Source of the DNA: an uncultured Collinsella sp.
Lineage (GTDB): Bacteria > Actinomycetota > Coriobacteriia > Coriobacteriales > Coriobacteriaceae
Reading direction: 5' to 3'
NCBI GenBank assembly: GCA_958370325.1
Contig: CATXJW010000010.1
Coordinates: 1 to 58,442, forward strand
DNA: 58,442 nucleotides
Under the pieces are notes generated by a model. It ran no database searches. It worked only from the letters and a program-made list of their open reading frames with translations, and was not told where the DNA came from. This document shows, piece after piece, positions 50,477 through 58,442 of the stretch (position 1 is its first letter; the number at the start of each line of letters is the position of its first letter). Made by a program: the position numbers and the translations under genes.

Positions 50477-51667
50477 TTACTTTCGACGATATTCGTCGGC
50501 CAGTTGCTTCCAGGCAGGCAGCGAGTTGACGATAGTCTCGTAGCTCACGCAGTAGCCAAGGCGGAACCAGCCCGGCATGCCAAAGCTATCCGAAGGCACC
50601 GCGAGCAGCTCATACTTCTTTGCGCGCTCGCAGAAGGCGTTCGCATCGGGCTCCAGGGCCTTCACCCACAGGTAGAACGCGCCATCCGGCTCAACATACG
50701 TGTAGCCGTACTCCGTTAATGCGTCGGTAAGCGCCGTGCGGTTGCGTGCATAGGCCTCAACGTCACTCGGCTCATCGATGCAGTCGATAATTACGCGCTG
50801 GAAGAGCGCCGGCGCGCACACGAAGCCCAGCGTACGGGCGGCACCGGCAACGGCGGGCATTAGACGAGCCGCCTGAGGATTCGTATTGGGAACCAGGATC
50901 CACCCCACGCGCTCGCCCGGTAGCGAAAGCGACTTGGAATACGAGTAGCACACGATGGTGTGCTCGTAGATCGATGGCACCCAAGGCACCTCGGCGCCAT
51001 AGACAATCTCGCGATACGGCTCGTCCGAGATAAGCGTGATCGGGTTCTCGGGATCGCGCTGAGCGTTGGCCTCGCGCAGAACATTGGCCAGTCGCGTCAG
51101 CGTGTCGCGCGTATATACGGCACCGGTCGGATTGTTGGGCGAGTCGATGATGACGGCTGTCGTCTTATCGGTAATCGCCTTAAGAACGTTGTCTACGCTC
51201 AGCTGGAACGTATCTTCATCGGCGAGCGCCTCGACACACGTACAGCCGGCCTTCTCAATCCACACACGATACTCCGGAAAGTACGGGGCGATAACAATGA
51301 CCTCGTCACCCGGGTTCGTAACGGCATTGAGCGTACAGGTGAGCGAAGCCGCCGCGCCCACCGTCATAAAGACGTCCTTACCCTCATAACTCGTACCAAA
51401 GCGGCGGTTGAGCGATTCGGCGACGGCCGCTCGACATTGCGGCAGGCCCGGAGCGGGCGTATAGCCGTGCAGCTGGTCACTCGGCAGCTCCAAGGCCTTC
51501 TTAATGGACTCCGCCACGGCAGCGGGCGCCGGAACGCTCGGGTTGCCCAGCGAAAAATCGAATACGTTTTCCGCACCGATCTGCGCCTTGCGCTCAAGGC
51601 CATAGCTAAAAATTTCGCGGATGATGGAGCTCTCTGCACCGCGAGCATACATGGTTTCGTTGATCAT
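50477..51667 (-). CDS. Class I pyridoxal-phosphate aminotransferase
   Basis: 396 residues from ATG 51667 after AAAGGGG. Fold type I: substrate-binding YARGAESSIIREIF, DFSLGNPSVPAP, GYTPAPGLPQCRAAVA, PLP contacts VIIDSPNNPTGAV and ISDEPYREIV, and the Schiff-base lysine in SYSKSLSLPGERVGW. It is related to aspartate/aromatic aminotransferases. Substrate is not fixed by sequence. A GCTTTA-GTCGGG-CAAAGC sequence upstream (near 51699) resembles a decayed form of the ilvE/importer operator. Confidence 0.93.
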   Translation of the reverse strand: MINETMYARGAESSIIREIFSYGLERKAQIGAENVFDFSLGNPSVPAPAAVAESIKKALELPSDQLHGYTPAPGLPQCRAAVAESLNRRFGTSYEGKDVFMTVGAAASLTCTLNAVTNPGDEVIVIAPYFPEYRVWIEKAGCTCVEALADEDTFQLSVDNVLKAITDKTTAVIIDSPNNPTGAVYTRDTLTRLANVLREANAQRDPENPITLISDEPYREIVYGAEVPWVPSIYEHTIVCYSYSKSLSLPGERVGWILVPNTNPQAARLMPAVAGAARTLGFVCAPALFQRVIIDCIDEPSDVEAYARNRTALTDALTEYGYTYVEPDGAFYLWVKALEPDANAFCERAKKYELLAVPSDSFGMPGWFRLGYCVSYETIVNSLPAWKQLADEYRRK

Positions 51668-51727
51668 CTGTTCCCCTTTCGCATAGGCGGTATTGTACGC
51701 TTTAGTCGGGCAAAGCGCCGCAGCAAT

Positions 51728-51787
51728 GTTGATTGGGGACAGACTTAAATGCGTGAAAACACTCATTTAAGTCTGCCCCCAATCAAC
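51728..51787. repeat. Palindromic element (family E copy 3)
   Basis: 24-bp arms (51728-51751 and 51764-51787) with one mismatch; the left arm includes GTTGATTGGGGACAGAC. It carries the GGGGACAG block seen in copies 1 and 2, but the rest of the stem is different. Confidence 0.8.
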
Positions 51788-51791
51788 AAAG

Positions 51792-51825
51792 AAAAAGCCT
51801 CCGCAGGTTTCCCCGCGGAGGCTTT
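51792..51825 (-). terminator. Terminator of ftsH
   Basis: AAGCCTCCGCGGGG stem with CCTGCGGAGGCTT, followed on the minus strand by TTTTC. Confidence 0.88.
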
Positions 51826-51836
51826 AGCCACAAAGA

Positions 51837-53975
51837 CTATTTGTCGTCGTCGATGTCAGCACCGGCATTGACGGCACGGTCATCGCCGGCATCATCGGAT
51901 GCGGCTTCGGTATCCTCCTGCATGGCCGCCTGCGCAAATGCCGCGGCGTCCGCCGCCAGCTCCTCCTCGCTCATGCGAGGCGCACGCTTCTTGGTCGGCA
52001 TACCGGCCGCCTTGGCATTGCGCTCCTCCTTGGCCGCCAGGATGTCGCCCTCGCACTCAAGGTAGGCATCCCACTCGTTGTCGAGCAGGGCGTTCACGGC
52101 GTCGCCTTCGACGGTCTCGCGCTCAAGCAGCACCTTGGCCATCAGATCGAGTTGATCGCGGCGGGCATCCAAAATCTCGACCGCACGGCGATGGGCCTCG
52201 CGCATGATGCGCTGGACCTCGATATCGATGCGGCGTGCCGTCTCCTCGGAGTAATCCTGGTGATCGGCGTAATCGCGGCCCAGGAATACCTGATGCTGCG
52301 CCTCACCAAACACCTGCGTTCCAAGCTCCTCGCTCATGCCCAGGCGCGTGACCATCTCGCGCGCCATCTTGGTCGCGCGTTCCAGATCGTTGCTCGCGCC
52401 CGACGTGATGTCGTCGCACATGAGCTCCTCGGCAACGCGACCGCCCAAGAACACGGCAAGCTCGTCGAGCATCTCGTTCTTGGTCTTGAGGAAGTGGTCC
52501 TCCTGCGGAAGCTGCAGCGTGTAACCCAGCGCCTGGCCGCGGCTGACAATCGAGATCTTGTGAACCGGATCGGAATGCTCCAGGATGTGGCCCACCAGGG
52601 CGTGACCGCTCTCGTGGTAGGCAATCGTGGTGCGCTCGGCCTCGGTCATCACGCGACCTTTGCGCTGCGGACCGGCGATCACGCGCTCCATCGACTCCTC
52701 GACCTCGTCCATCGAGATCACAGAACGATGGCGGCGGGCAGCCAGCAGCGCAGACTCGTTGAGCAGGTTCGCCAAATCGGCACCGGTAAAGCCAACGGTC
52801 ATCTGGGCGAGCTTCTCAAACTTCACGTCCTCGTCCATCGGCTTGTTCTCGGCATGCACGCGCAAGATCTGCTCGCGGCCCTTCACATCCGGACGGTCGA
52901 CCGTAACCTGACGGTCAAAACGACCGGGACGCAGCAATGCCGGATCCAGGATGTCAGGACGGTTGGTCGCAGCGATCAGGATGACCGACTCGCTCTCCTC
53001 AAAACCGTCCATCTCGACCAGCAGCTGGTTGAGCGTCTGCTCGCGCTCGTCGTGACCGCCGCCCAAGCCAGCTCCGCGCTGACGTCCCACGGCATCGATC
53101 TCATCGATGAAGATGATCGACGGGGCCTGGGACTTGGCCTCCTTAAAGAGGTCGCGCACACGGCTGGCGCCGACACCCACGAACATCTCGACAAAGTCGG
53201 AACCCGAGATGCTAAAGAACGGCACGCCCGCCTCGCCGGCTACAGCCTTGGCCAGCAGCGTTTTACCGGTGCCCGGAGGGCCCACCAACAACACGCCGCG
53301 CGGAATCTTGGCGCCCAGCTTGCGATAGCGGTCCGGATCGCTCAAAAAGTCACGGATCTCCTCGAGCTCCTCGACCGCCTCGTCCACGCCGGCAACGTCT
53401 TCAAACTTGACCTTGGGGCGCGTGGCCTCGTTGGTCTTGGCGTTGGTCTTGCCAAACTGCATGTTCCTGTTGTTGGCGCCCATCATCTGGCGCATAAAGT
53501 AGAACATGATGGCGATCAGGGCGATCGTCGGCAGCACGCTCATCGCCAGGTCGCCCCAAAAATCGGGATCGTTGGTGTTGACGATGTACTTGGTATCGGG
53601 GTGCTCCGCCATAAGCTCGGCAAGCGAATCGGAGCCGACATAGGTCGAGGAGAAGCTCTTGAGCTCGCTCGTATCGCCCTTGTCCTTCTTCGTCTTCCAG
53701 TAATGACCCGTCACGCTTCCGTCTTGAACCGTATAGGTCAAATCTTCGACACGGTCCTGCTTAATGGCGTTGACCATCTCGCTCGTCGCGAGCTTTACGG
53801 TATTGCTGGAATTGGCAAAGCCGGAACCCATGTTAAAGAAGGCGTAGCCCAGGAGCGCGCAAGCCAAAATAAAATACAGCCAGCCCGTACGCGTGGGCTT
53901 CTTGCCTCCGGGCATCCCCGGGATCTTAGGCTCCCGGGGAGTCTGGGAATTGTTATCGTTACGGTCGTCGGGCAT
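51837..53975 (-). CDS. ftsH: ATP-dependent zinc metalloprotease FtsH
   Basis: 712 residues. N-terminal proline/asparagine-rich tail, membrane helices at about 31-52 (GWLYFILACALLGYAFFNMG) and 123-145, AAA+ domain with Walker A GPPGTGKTLLAKA near residue 232, Walker B IIFIDEIDAVG and the second region of homology RPGRFDRQ, then the zinc protease motif HESGH near residue 453. The acidic C-terminus (AASDDAGDDRA) is disordered. It degrades misfolded membrane proteins and selected regulators. One base separates it from the hpt stop, so they are cotranscribed; GGAGG lies 11 bases before the ATG. Confidence 0.97.
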   Translation of the reverse strand: MPDDRNDNNSQTPREPKIPGMPGGKKPTRTGWLYFILACALLGYAFFNMGSGFANSSNTVKLATSEMVNAIKQDRVEDLTYTVQDGSVTGHYWKTKKDKGDTSELKSFSSTYVGSDSLAELMAEHPDTKYIVNTNDPDFWGDLAMSVLPTIALIAIMFYFMRQMMGANNRNMQFGKTNAKTNEATRPKVKFEDVAGVDEAVEELEEIRDFLSDPDRYRKLGAKIPRGVLLVGPPGTGKTLLAKAVAGEAGVPFFSISGSDFVEMFVGVGASRVRDLFKEAKSQAPSIIFIDEIDAVGRQRGAGLGGGHDEREQTLNQLLVEMDGFEESESVILIAATNRPDILDPALLRPGRFDRQVTVDRPDVKGREQILRVHAENKPMDEDVKFEKLAQMTVGFTGADLANLLNESALLAARRHRSVISMDEVEESMERVIAGPQRKGRVMTEAERTTIAYHESGHALVGHILEHSDPVHKISIVSRGQALGYTLQLPQEDHFLKTKNEMLDELAVFLGGRVAEELMCDDITSGASNDLERATKMAREMVTRLGMSEELGTQVFGEAQHQVFLGRDYADHQDYSEETARRIDIEVQRIMREAHRRAVEILDARRDQLDLMAKVLLERETVEGDAVNALLDNEWDAYLECEGDILAAKEERNAKAAGMPTKKRAPRMSEEELAADAAAFAQAAMQEDTEAASDDAGDDRAVNAGADIDDDK

Positions 53976-53976
53976 C

Positions 53977-54525
53977 TTACGAATAAACCTCCGGTTTCAA
54001 AATGCCCAGATACGGAAGGTTACGATAGCGCTCGGCATAGTCGAGGCCGTAGCCCACCACAAAGGCATCGGGGCAATGGGTTCCAACATACTTGGGCGTG
54101 ATGGCCGAGGTACGGTCCTCAACGTCCTTCCACAGGAAGGCGGCGACCTCCAGAGAAGCGGGCTTGCGGCTCTCGAGGTTCTTCATCAGATACTTGAGCG
54201 TCAGGCCCGAGTCCAGAATATCCTCGACGATCAGCACGTCGCGACCGCGGATGTCGATATCCAGGTCCTTAATGATACGCACGATACCCGAGGACTTCAC
54301 ACCGTCGCCATAGCTCGAAACAGCCATGAAATCGATGTTGGTCGGCAGCTCGATCTTGCGCATCAGGTCGCCCATAAAGACCACGGCGCCGCGCAGGACC
54401 GCAATCAGCACCAGATCCTTACCCGCGTAGTCGCGAGTAATCTGCTCGCCTAGGCGAGAGACGATACCGTCGATATCCTCCTGCGTAAACAGAACCTTCT
54501 CGATATCCGGATGTTGAGAAGCCAT
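53977..54525 (-). CDS. hpt: Hypoxanthine phosphoribosyltransferase
   Basis: 182 residues. The PRPP-binding motif is VLIVEDILDSGLTLKYL; the flexible loop VSSYGDGVKSSGIVRI and the C-terminal purine contact FVVGYGLDYAERYRNLPYLG are all present. It salvages hypoxanthine and guanine to IMP and GMP. GAAAGGG precedes the ATG. It is in the conserved tilS-hpt-ftsH order known in Gram-positive bacteria. Confidence 0.97.
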   Translation of the reverse strand: MASQHPDIEKVLFTQEDIDGIVSRLGEQITRDYAGKDLVLIAVLRGAVVFMGDLMRKIELPTNIDFMAVSSYGDGVKSSGIVRIIKDLDIDIRGRDVLIVEDILDSGLTLKYLMKNLESRKPASLEVAAFLWKDVEDRTSAITPKYVGTHCPDAFVVGYGLDYAERYRNLPYLGILKPEVYS

Positions 54526-54672
54526 GACAACCCTTTCTTGTGCTTATCGCCCACACACCGCCGTATGGACGCGAACTTCACATTCTAGCAGCGCACGGGG
54601 TATATTTTCCAGCCCGTACGCCATCAGCGCGGGAATACCGTCAACGTCGCACAGAATAGCTGACGTGGGACG

Positions 54673-56214
54673 CTATTCCGCATCGGCCACACGAAGCAGA
54701 TACGCCACGCGCGTTGCGGCCGTGCATTTAAAACGCTCGTCCGCGCGAACGCCTGCGACCCATACCACGGCACCTCCCGGAGCCGTTCTCACCACAGGAA
54801 CGCCCGCACGCTCAGAAACGGGAATACGAGCCTCGTTGAGCAGGTCGGACACCTTCTTACTTCGCCCACTCATGCCCAACGGACACATCACATCCCCCGG
54901 CGCGGGACCGTCTACCCACAGACGCGCCAAACGCGCCTCGGCGGGAATCTCCCCGCGCGAGCCGGTGAGCATCCGTTCGTTATCGCAATCGGCAAAGCCC
55001 AGCGTCGCGGCATCCACCATAGCGGCCACCCCTCCGGCACCCGCGAGTTCGCGGGCACGGCGCACAATATCACACCCCGGCTCGACGGCCATCGTCTCTG
55101 CTACCAGGATGCGGCCCGCCCCCAGCGGCAATCGACCGGGAATGGTGACCCAATCGGCAACTAACCCCTCGCGCGCCGCCGGGGCCTTGAATGACAGCAT
55201 GCCAAACTCCACGCGCGCATCGATTCCCGCCGGCAGCGTGACCGAACCCGAGCCTTCGGCGACACAGGCGAGCACGCGCTCCACATGCCGCATCTCCGGG
55301 CGCGCGTCGGGGTCAATACGCTTAATTGCCAGTCGCACCATGCGCCGAGCAATCACCACCTCGGCCGCGGCCAGTCGGCGAGCGTCAAGGACCAGTGCGC
55401 CCGCCGCCTCCTTACGCAGGCAGCTTCGAAACGCCTGCGCGGAAAGCTGGGAAAGAAAGGCATCCTCATCGCCTAAGATCTCGCAGGCGGCGCCAATCGT
55501 CTTGCAGACGCTCGCGTTGCGCTGCGCTACCACCGGCATTACTCGATGGCGCACGTAGTTACGCAAGTACGACACGTCCTCGTTGCTCTCGTCCTCTCGC
55601 CACGGCTGACCATGCACCTGCAGATAGCCAACGAGCTCATCATGAGTCAGGTCGAGCAAGGGACGCACCACGATATTCCTCCGGCGAGGAATGCTCGATA
55701 GACCAGCGGGCCCCGAACCCTTAATCGCGTTCATCAAAAACGTTTCCGCGCGATCCGAAGACGTGTGTGCGGTGCAGATACGAGCCGCCGTTCGCGGTGC
55801 CCCCGTCTGGGCGCAGAGCTCGCGAACATACCTCCGTGCCGCGGCATAGCGCACCTCGCGGGCAGCCGCCTCGATATTGCCCGATTCATCATCAAAATAG
55901 GCATGCTCAACACACAGCGGCAAGCCATATTGTGCGCATAGGCCGCGCACGAAGGCCTCGTCGCCATCGGATGCCTCGCCGCGCAGATGATGGTTCACAT
56001 GCAGCACGTGCAGTCGCTCGCGCGCGATGGGGGCCACACCACGCCCATCCAGAATATCCAACTTTGATGTGCATGCCATAAGGAGCAAAGCCGTCGAGTC
56101 CGCACCACCTGATACCATGAGCACCACGGGGGCAGCCGTCTGCCGCGTTGCCAGGGCTTTATCATCGGCCCACGATGCAGCATGGTGTCCATAATGCTGA
56201 GATACCGTTGGCAT
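54673..56214 (-). CDS. tilS: tRNA(Ile)-lysidine synthetase
   Basis: 513 residues. The PP-loop is VSGGADSTALLL near residues 34-45; HVNHHLRGEASDGDEAFVRGLC and AHTSSDRAETFLMNAIKGSGPAGLSSIP are conserved in the N-terminal ATPase domain, and the C-terminal domains bind tRNA. It turns C34 of tRNA-Ile(CAU) into lysidine so that it reads AUA. GAGGAAG lies upstream of the ATG. Upstream neighbour of hpt, with a 147-bp gap that shows nothing further. The large N-terminal domain insertion is near-normal for actinobacteria. Confidence 0.95.
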   Translation of the reverse strand: MPTVSQHYGHHAASWADDKALATRQTAAPVVLMVSGGADSTALLLMACTSKLDILDGRGVAPIARERLHVLHVNHHLRGEASDGDEAFVRGLCAQYGLPLCVEHAYFDDESGNIEAAAREVRYAAARRYVRELCAQTGAPRTAARICTAHTSSDRAETFLMNAIKGSGPAGLSSIPRRRNIVVRPLLDLTHDELVGYLQVHGQPWREDESNEDVSYLRNYVRHRVMPVVAQRNASVCKTIGAACEILGDEDAFLSQLSAQAFRSCLRKEAAGALVLDARRLAAAEVVIARRMVRLAIKRIDPDARPEMRHVERVLACVAEGSGSVTLPAGIDARVEFGMLSFKAPAAREGLVADWVTIPGRLPLGAGRILVAETMAVEPGCDIVRRARELAGAGGVAAMVDAATLGFADCDNERMLTGSRGEIPAEARLARLWVDGPAPGDVMCPLGMSGRSKKVSDLLNEARIPVSERAGVPVVRTAPGGAVVWVAGVRADERFKCTAATRVAYLLRVADAE

Positions 56215-56262
56215 TTGCTTCCTCCTCTATTCGTTCGCACCCATTGTATCCTTTGGAATCTT

Positions 56263-57072
56263 ATGTCTCGTCTGCACCTTCATATCCTTGGCAGCGGCTC
56301 AAAAGGCAACTGCGCGCTCATCGAAGGCCCCCGGGGGCTCATCATGATTGACGACGGTCTTTCTCGCCGCGAGACATTAAAGCGCATGGCAGAACTGGGG
56401 CTCTCGGCAGACAACGTCTCGGCTCTTCTCATCACTCATGAGCATAGCGATCACATCAAGGGTCTCGAAGTCTGGTGCAAGCACTGGCACGGCCCCCTCT
56501 ATGCCAGCAGGGGCACACTTTCGATCAAAGAAAATCTTTCACATCTGCCTGTCGAGGATTTCGATCCCGGTGACACCCTATCCATTGCCGGCATCCACGT
56601 GCAAACCTACTCAACATCACACGATGTCATCAATCCAGTCGGCTATCGATTCGATGCCCTCGATGATTCAATCGGCTTTGCCACCGACACCGGAGAGCTA
56701 TCGAGCCAGGCCATGAACACCCTCAAAGATTGTCGAGTCCTCGCGCTCGAAAGTAACCACGATGTGACCATGCTGCGCGAGGGAGAATATCCCCGCTTTC
56801 TTCAGGAGCGCATCCTGTCTGCAAGGGGGCACCTCTCCAACGACCAAGCCGCCGAAGCCGCGCGCGAACTTGTTACCGATCGCACCGAACAGCTCATTGC
56901 CATGCATATCAGCCAAGATAACAATCGCCCGAGCCTTACCGTCAAAAGCTATGCCAAAGCTCTAGCCGCAACCCTGGATGACGAGGTCGGCAGCTCCGCC
57001 ACCCTTCTCCAAGGATCGCGAAAACTCTCGATACGCCCCGCAAGCCAGCATAGGCCAGCAACCATTCAATAG
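56263..57072 (+). CDS. MBL-fold hydrolase, WalJ/YycJ-like
   Basis: 269 residues from ATG 56263; the ribosome site is weak (TTTGGAATC). Start: HILGSGSKGNCALIEGPRGLIMIDDG, then the zinc motif LITHEHSDHIKGLE, TSHDVINPVGYRF and ATDTGELSS, LALESNHDVTML, and RGHLSNDQAAEAARE. It fits the YycJ/WalJ group of metallo-beta-lactamase nucleases, where YycJ is linked to DNA repair and WalJ to the wall-sensing operon. It is not in a walRK operon here but is divergent from tilS by 48 bp. Confidence 0.88.
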   Translation: MSRLHLHILGSGSKGNCALIEGPRGLIMIDDGLSRRETLKRMAELGLSADNVSALLITHEHSDHIKGLEVWCKHWHGPLYASRGTLSIKENLSHLPVEDFDPGDTLSIAGIHVQTYSTSHDVINPVGYRFDALDDSIGFATDTGELSSQAMNTLKDCRVLALESNHDVTMLREGEYPRFLQERILSARGHLSNDQAAEAARELVTDRTEQLIAMHISQDNNRPSLTVKSYAKALAATLDDEVGSSATLLQGSRKLSIRPASQHRPATIQ

Positions 57073-57087
57073 ACTGTCCTAGACAGC

Positions 57088-57121
57088 AAAAGGGGCCGGG
57101 AATCGCTTCCCAGCCCCTTTT
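57088..57121. terminator. Terminator after the MBL gene
   Basis: AAAAGGGGC-C-GGG pairs with CCC-A-GCCCCTTTT, a bidirectional hairpin between convergent genes. Confidence 0.9.
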
Positions 57122-57154
57122 GTTATCTCTTAATAGCACAGAACGCCAACGAAG

Positions 57155-57586
57155 TTAGTCGATGGAGATCTTCGTAACGTTCTTCTTCTCGACGATCTTG
57201 GGAACCGTAACGGTCAGGATGCCGTCAGCGTACTTAGCCGAGAGGCCCTCGCTCGAAGCGTCCTTTAGATACACGCCACGCGTTGCGCTGTACGAGCTGA
57301 ACTCCTTCTGCAGGAAGTTCTTGCCCTCGTTCTCCTCGTCTTCCTCGACATTCACGCTAATGGACAGACGGCCCTCGTTAAGCTCGACATCGATATCGTC
57401 CTTGGCGACGCCGGTAAGATAAGCCTTGACCTCATAGCCATCGCCCTTATCCTCAACGTCAACGGGGAACGCCTTAGAGGCAATCGAGCCGTTCGCTAGG
57501 TCACTCATATCATCAAACAGATCGAACAACGAGCTTACGGAGGGACGAACGCCAAAAACCGAACGATAAGGAACCATGCTTGCCAT
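57155..57586 (-). CDS. Small heat-shock protein, Hsp20 family
   Basis: 143 residues from ATG 57586 after AAAGGAG. Alpha-crystallin domain: FPVDVEDKGDGYEVKAYLTGVAKDDIDVELNEGRLSISVNV, then YLKDASSEGLSAKYADGILTVTVPK, ending with the strand and I-x-I-type tail (TKISID). Holdase chaperone that binds unfolding proteins without ATP. The leader region holds an AGTACAGTACT palindrome (57703-57713), which could be a heat-shock or stress-repressor site; it does not match the CIRCE or HAIR consensus. Confidence 0.94.
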   Translation of the reverse strand: MASMVPYRSVFGVRPSVSSLFDLFDDMSDLANGSIASKAFPVDVEDKGDGYEVKAYLTGVAKDDIDVELNEGRLSISVNVEEDEENEGKNFLQKEFSSYSATRGVYLKDASSEGLSAKYADGILTVTVPKIVEKKNVTKISID

Positions 57587-57702
57587 GTTTACCACTCCTT
57601 TATAGGACTGCCGAGTCATCTTCTAGGTGACTGGGACTTCTTTTGACGCTCTTATATATGCCCACCCGGTGCTCATATATACATTGACTATAAAGTTTTT
57701 TG

Positions 57703-57713
57703 AGTACAGTACT
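57703..57713. promoter_or_regulatory. AGTACAGTACT palindrome upstream of hsp20
   Basis: 11-bp palindrome with single-base centre, within an A/T-rich stretch about 117 bp before the hsp20 start. Possible operator; no regulator known. Confidence 0.3.
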
Positions 57714-57863
57714 ATAAGCTTATCTAAGTGCATATGACTCAGGTTTTAGGAAGGTTAAGGTTCTTTGAACCAGAGCTTAAATAACGAGTATGTCCACAGC
57801 TACAAATAACAAGGGGCTTACAATGAGCGCGTACACGTTGTTGGTAACGAGCTAAAGGGCATC

Positions 57864-58331
57864 ATGGACGACCAAAACCAGAACAATATGTTTATGCCGA
57901 CGCGGGGGGAAGATACTTCCACGCAGCCGCCACGGTTCCGTCGCCCTCACATCTCGCAAGAGCCCATTAATGATCCAGAGCCAGAGTATGTGACGAGAAA
58001 TCGATATCAAACGCTCGAGGATGCCCAAACGGGACGTAAGCATACGGGCGTCGCATCGGGCGATCCCGTATATCTGAAAGATGCACCGTTATCAAAGAAC
58101 AGTGCAATCAATAACGACCCGACGAAAGCGCCCGCAACTCGGCAGCAAAGAGGTCCTCGACCTAAGCAAACCTTAACGCATTCGGCTCGTTATCTCGAGA
58201 CGCCAAAACAAGGGAAAACGATCTTCGTTTCATCAAGTAAACGACGTAAGCAGCATCGACTCCAATTCCTGCTTTTGATCATTGTGGTCATAGCAGTTGC
58301 CCTTGTGATTCGATTTATTGTCTTTAAATAA
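57864..58331 (+). CDS. C-terminally anchored small protein, unknown
   Basis: 155 residues with AAAGGG before the ATG. The first 125 residues are polar and Asn/Gln/Pro/Arg-rich (NQNNMFMPTRGEDTSTQPPRFRRP), probably disordered. Residues 130-153 are the only membrane segment (LQFLLLIIVVIAVALVIRFIVF), preceded by basic KRRKQHR, giving a tail-anchored topology with the N-terminus inside. No domain recognised. Codon use is more A/T-rich than the window average. It could be part of a divisome or wall complex; that is a guess. Confidence 0.75.
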   Translation: MDDQNQNNMFMPTRGEDTSTQPPRFRRPHISQEPINDPEPEYVTRNRYQTLEDAQTGRKHTGVASGDPVYLKDAPLSKNSAINNDPTKAPATRQQRGPRPKQTLTHSARYLETPKQGKTIFVSSSKRRKQHRLQFLLLIIVVIAVALVIRFIVFK

Positions 58332-58401
58332 AAGCTCATTACCCATAAGCCCAACCGGGTTACAGGTGAAATGCAACTATATTGTGATGTATTAACGCAA
58401 A

Positions 58402-58430
58402 AAAGGGGGAGGCCGCGAGGCCTCCCCCTT
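58402..58430 (+). terminator. Terminator at the right edge
   Basis: AAAGGGGGAGGCC pairs with GGCCTCCCCCTT around GCGA; it follows the tail-anchored protein gene by about 70 bp. Confidence 0.85.
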
Positions 58431-58442
58431 CTCAATTCAGGC

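Noticed and set aside
52152..54101. 649-codon frame antisense to ftsH and hpt
   Set aside because: Shadow spanning two real genes.

Overview
This 58.4 kb window looks like the chromosome of a high-GC Gram-positive gut anaerobe of the Coriobacteriia, most likely Collinsella or a close relative. That is an inference from gene content and style: strong G/C third-position preference in most genes, large sortase-anchored surface proteins, a LarE homologue, EF-G-like and FtsH/Hpt/TilS modules, and many intergenic palindromes. No rRNA, CRISPR array, insertion sequence or prophage was found. It reads as core chromosome with one very large surface-protein locus.

Layout. 1-5200: left edge of a truncated gene, repeat-rich non-coding DNA, a flavodoxin-like protein, and a heterodimeric ABC exporter pair. 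5383-6396: a secreted coiled-coil protein ending in an LANTG-type sorting signal. 6616-6852: a perfect-armed hairpin and the SRP RNA gene. 6934-18936: a giant, about 4,000-residue adhesin or pilin-like protein with a fibro-slime domain, roughly eighteen isopeptide-type (Cna-B/Spy0128-like) repeats, two DUF11-like domains and an MPDTG sorting signal. 19.5-31.1 kb: a TadA-glycerate kinase fusion, tRNA-Ser(UGA), a TetR regulator, LemA, IlvE, DedA, CysE, a second ABC exporter pair under a MarR regulator, and a small cysteine-containing protein. 31.4-44.7 kb: nitroreductase, small membrane protein, degenerate sigma-54-type regulator beside a YeiH transporter, GntR, GlmS, LacI, HAD phosphatase, LarE, a fragment duplicated from the HAD gene, a secreted nuclease, and an EF-G-like GTPase. 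45.0-47.6 kb: a polar amino-acid ABC importer operon. 48.0-58.4 kb: an RNA uracil-C5 methyltransferase, PHP hydrolase, class I aminotransferase, the tilS-hpt-ftsH cluster, a YycJ-like MBL protein, Hsp20, and a small C-terminally anchored protein.

How parts fit together. The MarR gene and exporter pair at 26.4-30.6 kb form an operon with two identical 18-bp palindromes at its promoter. The importer operon and ilvE share a near-identical palindrome upstream, which suggests joint control of amino-acid uptake and branched-chain amino-acid metabolism. Both exporter pairs have one canonical and one degenerate ATPase half.

The most unusual signal is intergenic: several families of stem-loops whose cores are shared but whose long flanking arms are unrelated between copies, though self-complementary within each. 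In the best case (405-533 and 47714-47860) the 69-nt cores differ at only eight positions, and all eight form four compensatory base pairs. Gene calls rest on recognisable motifs. Operators, promoters and start choices are inferences from sequence alone.
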